NCBI RefSeq assembly: GCF_047948215.1
Contig: NC_134462.1
Coordinates: 112,853,937 to 112,917,936, forward strand
DNA length: 64,000 nucleotides
Direction of reading: 5' to 3'
From: Lycorma delicatula
Lineage: Eukaryota > Arthropoda > Insecta > Hemiptera > Fulgoridae
Shown: piece after piece, positions 1 to 10,570 of the stretch
How the letters are laid out: each line of letters begins with the position of its first letter
Numbering within the stretch: position 1 is the stretch's first letter
Position numbers and translations under genes: made by a program
Notes under the pieces: model-generated
The model's database searches: none
Seen by the model: only the letters and a program-made list of their open reading frames with translations
Told to the model about the DNA's origin: nothing

Positions 1-2051
1 AAATATAGTGGGTGAATACGGGCTGGGCAAAAGGAATGAAAGAGGGGACCGACTTATAGAGTTTTGCACGAAGTATAATTTAGTAATTGCAAACACCCAA
101 TTTAAAAATCATAATAGAAGAAAACTTGGAAAAAGGCAGGCAATACTGCAAGTTATCAGATAGATTATATCATGGTTAAGCAAAGATTTAGAAATCAACT
201 CGTTGACTGCAAAACTTACCCTGGAGCAGACATTAATAGCGACCACAATTTGGTGATAATGAAATATAGATTGGGGTTTAAAAACCTGAAGAAAAGATGT
301 CAGATGAATCGGTGGAATTTAGAGAAGCTTGAGGAAGAGGAGGTAAAGAAGATTTTTGAGGAGGACATCGCAAGAGGTCTGCGTAAAAAAGATAAGGTAG
401 AAAATGTAGAAGAAGAATGGGAGAATGTTAAAAAGGAAATTCTTAAATCAGCGGAAGCAAACTTAGGCGGAATAAAGAGAACTGGTAGAAAACCTTGGGG
501 TTTCAGACGATATATTGCAGCTGATGGATGAACGCAGAAAATATAAGAATGCTAGTGATGAAGAAAGTAAAAGGAACTATCGGCAATTAAGAAATGCTAT
601 AAACAGGAAGTGCAAACTGGCGAAAGAAGAGTGGATTAATGAAAAGTGTTCAGAAGTGGAAAGAGAAATGAACATTGGTAAAATAGACGGAGCATACAGG
701 AAAGTTAAGGAAAATTTTGGGGTACATAAATTAAAATCTAATAATGTGTTAAACAAAGATGGTACACCAATATATAATACGAAAGATAAAGTCGTTAGAT
801 GGGTGGAATATATTGAAGAGTTATACGGAGGAAATGAATTAGAAAATGGATGAAGAGGAAGTTGAGGAGGATGAAATGGGAGAAACAATACTGAGATCTG
901 AATTTAATTAAGCATTAAAAGATTTATATCGCAGAAAGGCTCCTGGAATAGACGGAATACCTGTAGAATTACTGCGCAGTGCAGGTGAGGAAGCGATTGA
1001 TAGATTATACAAACTGGTGTGTAATATTTATGAAAAAGGGGAATTTCCTTCAGACTTCAAAAAAAGTGTTATAGTAATGATACCAAAGAAAGCAGGGGCA
1101 GATAAATGTGAAGAATACAGAACAATTAGTTTAACTAGTCAGCATCAAAAATCTTAACTAGAATTCTATACAGAAGAATTAAGAGGAGAGTGGAGGGAGT
1201 GTTAGGAGAAGACCAATTTGGTTTCAGGAAAAGTATAGGGACAAGGGAAGCAATTTTAGGCCTCAGATATTAATCTGAGGCCTAAAATTGCTAGAAGGAA
1301 GATTAAAGAAAAACAAACCAACATACTTGGCGTTTATAGACCTGGAAAAGGCATTCGATAACGTAGACTGGAATAAAATGTTCAGCATTTAAAAAAAATT
1401 AGGGTTCAAATACAGAGATAGAAGAACAATTGCTAACATGTACAGGAACCAAACAGCAACAGTAACAATTGAAGAACATAAGAAAGAAGCCGTAATAATA
1501 AAAGGAGTCCGACAAGGATGTTCCCTGTCTCCGTTACTTTTTAATCTTTACATGGAACTAGCAGTTAATGATGTTAAAGAACAATTTAGATTCGGAGTAA
1601 CAGTACAAGGTGAAAAGATAAAGATGCTACGATTTGCTGATGATATAGTAATTCTAGCCGAGAGTAAATAGGATTTAGAAGAAACAATGAACGGCATAGA
1701 TGAAGTCCTACGCAAGAACTATCGCATGAAAATAAATAAGAACAAAACAAAAGTAATGAAATGTAGTAGAAATAACAAAGATGGACCACTGAATGTGAAA
1801 ATAGGAGGAGAAAAGATTATGGAGGTAGAAGATTTTTGTTATTTGGGAAGTAGAATTACTAAAGATGGACGAAGCAGGAGCGATATAAAATGCCGAATAG
1901 CACAAGCTAAACGAGCCTTCAGTAAGAAATATAATTTGTTTACATCAAAAATTAATTTAAATGTCAGGAAAAGATTTTTGAAAGTGTATGTTTGGAGTGT
2001 CGCTTTATATGGAAGTGAAACTTGGACGATCAGAGTATCTGAGAAGAAAAG
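1..2051 (+). pseudogene. RTE-like LINE, duplicate copy 1 (truncated, frameshifted)
   Basis: Encodes broken pieces of the endonuclease/reverse-transcriptase protein that is intact at 61468-64000: the endonuclease C-terminal part (172-531), a linker (515-853), RT with GVRQGCSLSPLL and FADDIVILAE (1438-1671), and a C-terminal part (1687 on). Lesions include an extra G near 496 (GRKPWGF), a stop at about 910, a two-base loss at 1141, and a palindromic insertion at 1249-1292. The sequence matches 4504-6554 with a constant offset of 4503; the one difference noticed is near 284, giving Asn or Ser. Homology stops abruptly at 2051, where a SINE begins. Confidence 0.9.
1249..1292. repeat. 20-bp perfect inverted repeat within LINE copy 1
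   Basis: Arms 1249-1268 and 1273-1292 are exact reverse complements around an ATTA loop. In the intact LINE (63296-63330) the arm sequence continues into TTAATAGTAGAAGG, so the second arm is a local inverted copy that replaced about 7 nt. The identical structure occurs at 5752-5795 in copy 2. Confidence 0.95.
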
Positions 2052-2300
2052 CCCAGTTATGTAGTGATTCAACTTGTCATCGCAAAATCAGCTAATTTTT
2101 GATGTTGAGACTTCTAAGGTTCTAGTACTTGTAAATGCAGTTACTTCATATAGATTTGAATACTAGACACTTTGGATACTGGTGTTATTTGGTAGTAGGG
2201 TTTCAGTTAACCACATGTCTCAGGAGTGGTCGACCTGCATATGTTCAGGATTACATGTTTACTGGTACATTTACATTTTCTGCTACAGAGCTGGCAAGCT
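2052..2300 (+). repeat. tRNA-derived SINE (family A), diverged
   Basis: Reads CCAGTTATGTAGTGATTC, TCGCAAAATCAGCT, CTAAGGTTCTAGTAC, GATTTGAATACTAGA, GGGTTTCAGTTAACCACA and CTCAGGAGTGGTCGACCTG. The same blocks occur in the same order in the reverse complement of 60376-60659. There the A-box-like (TGGTCTAGTGATG) and B-box-like (GGTTAAAATCC) pol III promoter remnants are clearer. It starts exactly at the duplication junction with LINE copy 1. Confidence 0.72.
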
Positions 2301-3655
2301 ACTAGCAGTGCATTGGCTTATGCACCCACGCATCAAGATTTGGTAGTAAGCTGGAAAAACTTGTTGAAATAATAATAACTACATCAAACATTGGAAGTTA
2401 GTATAATTTGCATCAAGATAATCCATCATTTAGTGCATGAATAGTATCATCCATATATACACATGAGTTCATTTGCGTAGATTTACCTTCCAAAAAAACC
2501 ATGCTCAGAACTATAAATTTCTTTAGGTAAGGTGTAATTTTCATAAAACCTAATTTATGTTAAAAACTTGCATTTGCTGATAGTACAATAATTATTGGTA
2601 TCTGAATGTCACCACTAGGAAAAACACCATTATTTAAGTAACAATTGAAGAACTTAGTTAAAAATCGTTAGAATTAATAAGTTTACTAGAGAAACATGTT
2701 TCTGTAGTAATTATTATCACAGTTAAAGTTCAATGAGCTTCAAAAACAATATAGATTGAATTATTAAGAATTATTTAAGAGTGAATTGTATGTAATACTC
2801 GTATTCGTGAAGATTTATTATTAAATTATACTGTTAAAATTTAAGGAATCTTTATCTAATGATCCCAAAGATTTTTTTTAAACTTGCTAATAAAAATGAC
2901 AAAAGTAGTAGATCTTATCCATCTTGTATTGATAAGATTATTATTTATACCAAAATTATTAATGCATAGCTGTAATTCCTCAGCAAAAATTTCTGTGTCA
3001 TGATCAATATTAAATCATATTTTTAATACCTTGGATGGCATTTTTCATGCACTACAATATTCAGTTTCTATCTTTCATGCATAAGCTTCAAGAGTATGTG
3101 TTGATATAAAAAAAAATAAATAAAAATGAATAATTGTAATAAATAACTATTATTTAGAATCATATTCTTATTTAGTAAATGTTGAATCTTACAAAATTTA
3201 TATTTTTATAATCTAATATGAATTTATTAGATATAAGATTAGAATTCAAAATCTTAGGTAACGTTATCCAAAGATAAATAATATTTATCACAGTATTAAA
3301 TAATTTTGTCGTAAACAATATTAACATTAATGTCAGTAAGGTTCTAAAAAACCAAAGAAAATTATCGCAACAGTTTAACAAATTATTTGATTGTAAAAGA
3401 TGACAGTTTATAGAAAAATCTCTAAGGTGAGTAGCAGGATTTTTAAATTTGGATGATAACACTTAGCAAAAAAAAATGTTCATGGTTTTACCATACAAAA
3501 AATGGCACATTAAAGCTACCTAATAATAATAATTTAACCATGACTGCACTGTTAATGTATGTGGTAAGTGAATTGGAAATAAAATTTATCTTTCTAATAT
3601 AAGTTACACAAAAAATAATAAACATATTTATGTTATAGCATTCATTTTTTGTTTT
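2301..3655. other. AT-rich stretch, no gene recognised
   Basis: Short stop-rich ORFs only, on both strands. The 96-residue minus-strand ORF at 3172-3462 is low-complexity Asn/Leu/Phe with no recognisable motif. It belongs to the inferred 4.5-kb duplicated unit (2052-6554). Confidence 0.5.
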
Positions 3656-4280
3656 GTTACAGCAAGTAGGTTTAGTACGACTGAAGGAGGAACCGCTTGA
3701 TCAGAATGTGAGGCTAGACGATTTACTTTGGCTGAATTTGATACCATGTGGCATCTGAAGGCCGTGTGTTCAGATGCCACAGGTGGAACACCCACAGAAT
3801 CAGAGCTGTAATTACCGGATGAACACTTTTGGGTGTTCATCCGGTAATTCTACTAGGTTTTTCCTAGTAGAATACATGTTGAAAAAAGAAGAACAATGGA
3901 GGCAGGTTGAGGAATTTGCTACAGAAGTGCTCTGATCCAAGGACCAAGAGGAACATCAACTGGGTATTTAGCATAGGGTTGGATGTATGGCCCCAGTGAT
4001 GAGTGCTAACATGCCTAGGTGTGTCATTACCGATGATCCACTGGGAATTTCAGGGAACTATATAGGTCAATAAATGAGAAAAGACACAATGATGTGTTTG
4101 GCAGATATGTCTGGGCATGGTGTCAAGATGGGCACTCTTGTGCCAATCTTGACACCAAAGAGCTGACCTACCATGCTGGACATACAGCTAGTAAGTGGGG
4201 AGGCTCATTTGAGTAATCGGACACTCGTCTGGATGGTGTTACACCTACCAGTTGGACCAATCCAGAGGAGTAGAGAAAAA
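3656..4280 (+). repeat. R1-type LINE 3' tail, diverged, with several hairpins
   Basis: The segment 4160-4280 (GAGCTGACCTACCATGCTGG, GGACATACAGC, GGACACTCGTCTGG, CCAGAGGAGTAG, then an A-run) aligns with the 3' UTR end of the R1-clade LINE at 48770-48910 (GACCTGCCGTGCCGGACATA, GGACACTCCTCTGG, CCAGAGGAGTAGG, A-run). This marks the 3' end of a related but different non-LTR element. The upstream part (3656-4160) has no convincing ORF and carries five inverted repeats described in the findings. Confidence 0.6.
3747..3873. repeat. Three consecutive perfect hairpins
   Basis: Hairpin 1 has arms 3747-3759 and 3769-3781 (13 bp). Hairpin 2 has arms 3810-3826 and 3833-3849 (17 bp, loop TTTTGG). Hairpin 3 has arms 3847-3857 and 3863-3873 (11 bp, loop TTTTT). 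All arms are exact reverse complements. Two more near-perfect ones follow at 4119-4156 and 4288-4317. Confidence 0.93.
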
Positions 4281-4313
4281 AAAGTATATTATCCATAAGG
4301 AAACCCTTATGGG

Positions 4314-6915
4314 TAATAAGGATAAAATCAAAACCTAAACCGACAACGATTGTTAACGTCTATATGCCTACAAGCACCCATGATGATGATCAGGTAGAGT
4401 GTGTATACGAAGAGATTGATGAAGCAATTAAACACGTAAAAGGAGATGAAAATTTAATAATAGTTGGAGATTGGAATGCAAGCATTGGAAAAGGCAAGGA
4501 AGGAAATATAGTGGGTGAATACGGGCTGGGCAAAAGGAATGAAAGAGGGGACCGACTTATAGAGTTTTGCACGAAGTATAATTTAGTAATTGCAAACACC
4601 CAATTTAAAAATCATAATAGAAGAAAACTTGGAAAAAGGCAGGCAATACTGCAAGTTATCAGATAGATTATATCATGGTTAAGCAAAGATTTAGAAATCA
4701 ACTCGTTGACTGCAAAACTTACCCTGGAGCAGACATTAATAGCGACCACAATTTGGTGATAATGAAATATAGATTGGGGTTTAAAAGCCTGAAGAAAAGA
4801 TGTCAGATGAATCGGTGGAATTTAGAGAAGCTTGAGGAAGAGGAGGTAAAGAAGATTTTTGAGGAGGACATCGCAAGAGGTCTGCGTAAAAAAGATAAGG
4901 TAGAAAATGTAGAAGAAGAATGGGAGAATGTTAAAAAGGAAATTCTTAAATCAGCGGAAGCAAACTTAGGCGGAATAAAGAGAACTGGTAGAAAACCTTG
5001 GGGTTTCAGACGATATATTGCAGCTGATGGATGAACGCAGAAAATATAAGAATGCTAGTGATGAAGAAAGTAAAAGGAACTATCGGCAATTAAGAAATGC
5101 TATAAACAGGAAGTGCAAACTGGCGAAAGAAGAGTGGATTAATGAAAAGTGTTCAGAAGTGGAAAGAGAAATGAACATTGGTAAAATAGACGGAGCATAC
5201 AGGAAAGTTAAGGAAAATTTTGGGGTACATAAATTAAAATCTAATAATGTGTTAAACAAAGATGGTACACCAATATATAATACGAAAGATAAAGTCGTTA
5301 GATGGGTGGAATATATTGAAGAGTTATACGGAGGAAATGAATTAGAAAATGGATGAAGAGGAAGTTGAGGAGGATGAAATGGGAGAAACAATACTGAGAT
5401 CTGAATTTAATTAAGCATTAAAAGATTTATATCGCAGAAAGGCTCCTGGAATAGACGGAATACCTGTAGAATTACTGCGCAGTGCAGGTGAGGAAGCGAT
5501 TGATAGATTATACAAACTGGTGTGTAATATTTATGAAAAAGGGGAATTTCCTTCAGACTTCAAAAAAAGTGTTATAGTAATGATACCAAAGAAAGCAGGG
5601 GCAGATAAATGTGAAGAATACAGAACAATTAGTTTAACTAGTCAGCATCAAAAATCTTAACTAGAATTCTATACAGAAGAATTAAGAGGAGAGTGGAGGG
5701 AGTGTTAGGAGAAGACCAATTTGGTTTCAGGAAAAGTATAGGGACAAGGGAAGCAATTTTAGGCCTCAGATATTAATCTGAGGCCTAAAATTGCTAGAAG
5801 GAAGATTAAAGAAAAACAAACCAACATACTTGGCGTTTATAGACCTGGAAAAGGCATTCGATAACGTAGACTGGAATAAAATGTTCAGCATTTAAAAAAA
5901 ATTAGGGTTCAAATACAGAGATAGAAGAACAATTGCTAACATGTACAGGAACCAAACAGCAACAGTAACAATTGAAGAACATAAGAAAGAAGCCGTAATA
6001 ATAAAAGGAGTCCGACAAGGATGTTCCCTGTCTCCGTTACTTTTTAATCTTTACATGGAACTAGCAGTTAATGATGTTAAAGAACAATTTAGATTCGGAG
6101 TAACAGTACAAGGTGAAAAGATAAAGATGCTACGATTTGCTGATGATATAGTAATTCTAGCCGAGAGTAAATAGGATTTAGAAGAAACAATGAACGGCAT
6201 AGATGAAGTCCTACGCAAGAACTATCGCATGAAAATAAATAAGAACAAAACAAAAGTAATGAAATGTAGTAGAAATAACAAAGATGGACCACTGAATGTG
6301 AAAATAGGAGGAGAAAAGATTATGGAGGTAGAAGATTTTTGTTATTTGGGAAGTAGAATTACTAAAGATGGACGAAGCAGGAGCGATATAAAATGCCGAA
6401 TAGCACAAGCTAAACGAGCCTTCAGTAAGAAATATAATTTGTTTACATCAAAAATTAATTTAAATGTCAGGAAAAGATTTTTGAAAGTGTATGTTTGGAG
6501 TGTCGCTTTATATGGAAGTGAAACTTGGACGATCAGAGTATCTGAGAAGAAAAGATTAGAAGCTTTTGAAATGCGGTGCTATAGGAGAATGTTAAAAATC
6601 AGATGGGTGGATAAAGTGAAAAATAAACAGGTTTTGCGGCAAATAGATGAAGAAAGAAGCATTTGGAAAAATATAGTTAAAAGAAGAGACAGACTTATAG
6701 GCCACATACTAAGGCATCCTGGAATAGTCGCTTTAATATTGGAAGGACAGGTAGAAGGGAAAAATTGTGTAGGCAGGCCACGTTTGGAATATGTAAAACA
6801 AATTGTTAGGGATGTAGGATGTAGAGGGTATACTGAAATGAAACGACTAGCACTAGATAAGGAATCTTGGAAAGCTGCATCAAACCAGTCAAATGACTGA
6901 AGACAAAAAAAAAGG
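4314..6915 (+). pseudogene. RTE-like LINE, duplicate copy 2 (5'-truncated, frameshifted, complete 3' end)
   Basis: Homology to the intact copy at 61.4-64.0 kb starts at about 4314 (AATAAGGATAAA) inside the endonuclease and runs to the stop at 6898-6900, followed by an A-run after AAGAC. It keeps the C-terminal part lost from copy 1: ORF 6190-6900 with RLEAFEMRCYRRMLKI, RLIGHILRHPG and a tail ending SNQSND. It shares all disabling lesions with copy 1, including the perfect palindrome at 5752-5795. The parent protein is an EEP endonuclease plus reverse transcriptase in one ORF. This copy is dead. Confidence 0.92.
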
Positions 6916-7680
6916 AAACTCTGCATTAATAATAAAAAAAAAAAAGATTAAAAATTGTTTAATTTAATTTTGTCACTAAGATTTTTTTAAATTAAAATAC
7001 TTATCAAGTAAATAAGTCACAAAAAAAACAATTCACTGTAAAAAAAGAGGAAGGGTATTACACTTGCAATTTCAAAAAAAGTAAAAGTGAAAGTAGTTAA
7101 AATTACATTTGGCTTTAATTTTCATGACTTTAATTTTGTTGTTAAAATAAATTGTTGGTTGACTAGCAAACCTTAATAAACACTGTATTGCCAAAAAGAG
7201 GGCAGAAAATTTCTGTTTGCAAATCATAAATCATTAGATTAATAAAATTTTCAAAGTCATTCAGTTTATCATTTATATTAGTTACTAATTCTGATATGTC
7301 AGTAAACTGGGTTATTTAAAAAAGAAATTTAAATTGTAGGTATAGCAAGTACTCAACCTTCCCACATATCTGGGAAAAAGCTTGAATGTGTCAATAAAAT
7401 ATTTTATATATATCATTCTCTAATATTTAACTTTTTAAATAAAAGATGATATTTAGGGAAGCTAGAAAGACAGGTCATTTACAGTTATTTGATCTAGAAA
7501 GAAGTTACGCTTTCCTATTTACAATGTGAAAGTAATCAGACGTAATGCAATATAATATTTTACATCTTAAGAAAATAATTTAATCATAACTGATGACATT
7601 TCAAGCATACAAATTAATCTGAACACATAAATTTAATTAAAAGTAACTTTATTTAGAAAAAAAATCATGCCCGCACAATT
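6916..7680. other. AT-rich flank, nothing recognised
   Basis: Homopolymer-rich AT sequence with stop codons in all frames. No exon with the expected kinase C-terminal motif was seen on the minus strand. Confidence 0.5.
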
Positions 7681-7689
7681 TGTGAATAT

Positions 7690-8560
7690 CTAGTAATTAG
7701 TATGTCCTCCTGTATGCATAATTACTTCACATACACGATTTGACATCAATTCAACAAGTATACTGTACATTTCTGATATCATCATCATGAAACCATACTG
7801 ACAACATTCCTTAATGAGGTCAATTTTTATGGTACAGTTTATTTTTAAGTCATTTTTTGACTACTACCCAAGGATTTTCAATTGGGTTTAAGTCTGGGGA
7901 ATTGCCTGGGCAAAGGCACTTAAATGTTTAATTTTTTGAAAATTTTTTCCATCTTTTTGTTAGTATGGCATAGCACCAAATCTTGTTGAACACTCCATTA
8001 CCTTGTGAGAATTTGTTTTGAAGTTGTGTCACAATTCTTTCCTTTAGAATCTTGATGTATCCATCAATTTTCAACATAACATCTACTGGAAGTAATGAAC
8101 AAGGCCCTTCAAGTGTGAAACAAACACAAAACATTTTTTCCTGGGATGTTTAACTAATTGTTGCATATGAGGGGGGTGATGTATTTTCATCTAATGCTTT
8201 TCCAATATTTGTCCCTGAACATAAAAATGTGACTCGTTGGAAAACATAACAATTTTCCAGTCTTCTTTGGTCCAGTTAGCATGTGCTTTGGCCCACAAGT
8301 CTTTTTTTGCATATTACTGCTGTTAAAAGCTGTTCTTTAGCTGGCCGACAAGCTCTTCATCCAGTTGTAAGCAGCAAGCAAATAACAGTTGCCATGAGTA
8401 AATCTGTTACACAGGTTGTTAATTCTTGATTTAAGTCCACGGCAGTTAATTTTGTATAAAGTTTACTTTTTCTCACTAATATCCAACCCAGTCTTGGAGT
8501 ATTTTTTTATGGCCACATCTGCCTTTCCTTTCAGATAAAAAGAAAACAGTTTCTTTGAAT
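7690..8560 (-). pseudogene. Tc1-like transposase relic
   Basis: On the minus strand, from high to low coordinates: VGQ...NWTKEDWKIVMFSNESHF (about 8225-8330), then the 7928-8134 ORF with GPCSLLPVDVMLKIDGYIKI and NGVFNKIW, then after a frameshift CPGNSPDLNPIENPWVVVKK (about 7850-7915). These are the Tc1 D34E core blocks (SDESHF, G..DYI.IL, WPGNSPDLNPIEN.W). The first catalytic Asp appears as Asn (FSNES), and multiple stops and frameshifts are present. No terminal inverted repeats were found. Confidence 0.8.
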
Positions 8561-8960
8561 TACTTTAAAATAGCATTCATTGGTCCTAGTCAAACACCAC
8601 ACTCAGAAACTGTTTGTCATTGTTTCATACTAGTATGTTCAGAAAGAGAACTAATCTTGAAAGCTTTCTTGGTGCAATGTCCATTGTTACGTATTCAAGA
8701 CAAACAGAACAAAAAATACAGAAATATGATTTTGTAATAAAAAATGAAATAAAATTTCACATAACAGTATTTATAATATGAAAATTTCTAAATAACCAAA
8801 TAACAGCAATCTCACAATACACAGACAACTTAACTGAGTGTAATCAAGAAGTGTAGCCACAACATAGAAATAAACAAAAACTTCGCTGTGTTTAGATTAA
8901 TTTGCAAGCTACTGCAAGTGAATGATCTTAACTAATCTATAAAATTTATTTTTAACAAAC

Positions 8961-9110
8961 CTGCAATTCACTATCATAATACATGTGTTCTGCATTCTGG
9001 ATAACTTGGTCATTTGTTAAATGAGGAAACGGTTTGTCTTTGGCATAACTTAAAATTTCCCAAACAGTTACACCAAACGCCCATACGCCACTGCCACAAG
9101 TATAACGATC
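8961..9110 (-). CDS. DDR-like receptor exon 11 in window: kinase C-lobe (SGVWAFG)
   Basis: 150 nt (50 codons), acceptor TTTTAG, donor GTTTGT. It encodes DRYTCGSGVWAFGVTVWEIL, then SYAKDKPFPHLTNDQVIQNA, then EHMYYDSELQ. It aligns to DDR SDVWAFGVTLWE...QPYSQLSDEQVIEN. The near-invariant subdomain IX Asp is Gly. The reading frame is open at the donor, so at least one more exon (the last kinase helices and the C-terminus) is expected toward lower coordinates. None was recognised between 1 and 8960. Confidence 0.9.
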
Positions 9111-9689
9111 CTAAAAAATCAAAATTGTAATTTTCAAAACTGATTATTTTATTTAGATTTTTTTTAATATAAATTCTAATACTAATTTATAAAAATAAAT
9201 AAAATTTAGGGGTAATTATTTCATGAAGAGATTTTTTTCATAATTTTCATTAAAAATAGTCATCAGGTGAATTTTTATAAGAATGCATTTTTCCCCACTA
9301 CAATACTTTTATATTATTGTATGTTAAAAACATTAGCTTGTGAGTCTTCATACAATATTTACTATTTAAATATTTTAACATTTTACATTTTCTAATTCAC
9401 ATTTCCTAAGTCCATTTGATGAAATTCCCTTCATATATTTTAATCACTTTTTTTAAGTCTTAACAGAACCATTATTATATACTGCTACATACTTCCAGAA
9501 GATAAAATATAAAATACAATGTTTTCTACAGAAAAGGGTACATTAATGTGAAATAGAAGTTTCACTTGTAGGCTGAAGATCACTGGCATTTCAGTGATTT
9601 TCTGCTATGCAACAGTTTTAGTAAAACAAATTTCATACCATTCAGTTACTATAATGACAATTTACCAAACTTTGATAAAATAGAAGCTC
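9111..9689. other. Intron sequence, nothing recognised
   Basis: AT-rich intronic DNA upstream of the 8961-9110 exon. No ORF with recognisable similarity was seen. Confidence 0.5.
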
Positions 9690-9999
9690 AGATAATAAAT
9701 AATGATCAAGTAACAAAGATTGATGTTAAGAGAACAAATTGATTAAAATTTCTTGGTTTAGAGATTGATAGCACCTTAAATCGAGAGTGCATCTAAATAG
9801 TATAGCTAATGAACTGAAATGTACTGTTTACTTAATGAAAAGACTTAAACAAGTATTACAAACTCAGCATTTATTCATAGTCTACCATTATCTATTCCAT
9901 TCAGTGATAAGCTGTGTTATCATAGCATGGGGTGGAGCTTATACCAACGTACTCAACTCATTCAACTTTGTAAAACAGCTCATTTGTAAAAATCCATAA
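9690..9999 (+). pseudogene. Non-LTR retrotransposon RT C-terminal fragment
   Basis: Conceptual reading gives KFLGLEIDSTLN, HLNSIANELKCTVYLMKRLK and FHSVISCVIIAWGGAYTNVL. This matches the jockey/I-type post-RT region (FLG...LNW..H, then YG...WG). A stop and a lost codon precede HLNSI, and no catalytic motif is left. It is a short remnant in the intron between exons 9110 and 14640. Confidence 0.65.
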
Positions 10000-10570
10000 T
10001 TTACTATTATTATTTATTATTAATAATATTTATTACATTTAGAGGAGGAAATAAAATCAGGCAAAAAATTATTAGCTTGCATTATGGTGCGCAAATGTAC
10101 TGGTTAATTGCCTGCAATAACTTGATTGTTTGTTAATGGATTTTTACAAATGAGGTGTCACTTTGTTCAAAATAAAATGCTTAATAAATTTTGTAATCAG
10201 TAAAAATTTGACCAAACAAATAATTACAAAAATATTGAACATTAAAAAATTAAGATGGTCGCTATTTTGACATTTTTGAGGACATTTTCAAATTTTTTAT
10301 TTTGTAGAATAAGACTCTAGTCTTGATTTGCCAAATTTAATTAAAGTAGGTTTACCCTTTCCCAAGAAATAATTTTTTTGTTGAAAATCACAAAATGGTG
10401 TCCAGAAGGAAAACAAAGCAAAATAGGACTTATATCGATATGAACTTTTTTGCTCATTTTGGTGTCCTGAATTAGTTACTGAAATTCAGCGAATACGTCC
10501 TGGAATACTCTGCATATATTTTAAAAAACTGGTTGTTACATATAAGACAAAACTGCAAAAATTTGGGTTG
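10000..10570. other. AT-rich intronic sequence next to the inverted-repeat element
   Basis: No gene recognised. Text such as CAAAATGGTGTCCAG and GGTCGCTATTTTGACATT may be an outer part of the element at 10.57 kb, but it has no counterpart beyond 13.165 kb. Confidence 0.4.

Noticed and set aside
577..888. Antisense ORFs over the LINE copies (also 5080-5391, 61455-61838, 62610-63056, 63183-63521)
   Set aside because: Exact shadows of the plus-strand LINE coding sequence. They recur in each copy and have no independent motif.
3650..3755. Possible host exon after a TTACAG acceptor on the plus strand (RLKEEPLDQNVRLDDLLWL reading)
   Set aside because: A short open frame ends in stops and lies in the R1-type tail region. 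No donor or partner exon was found.
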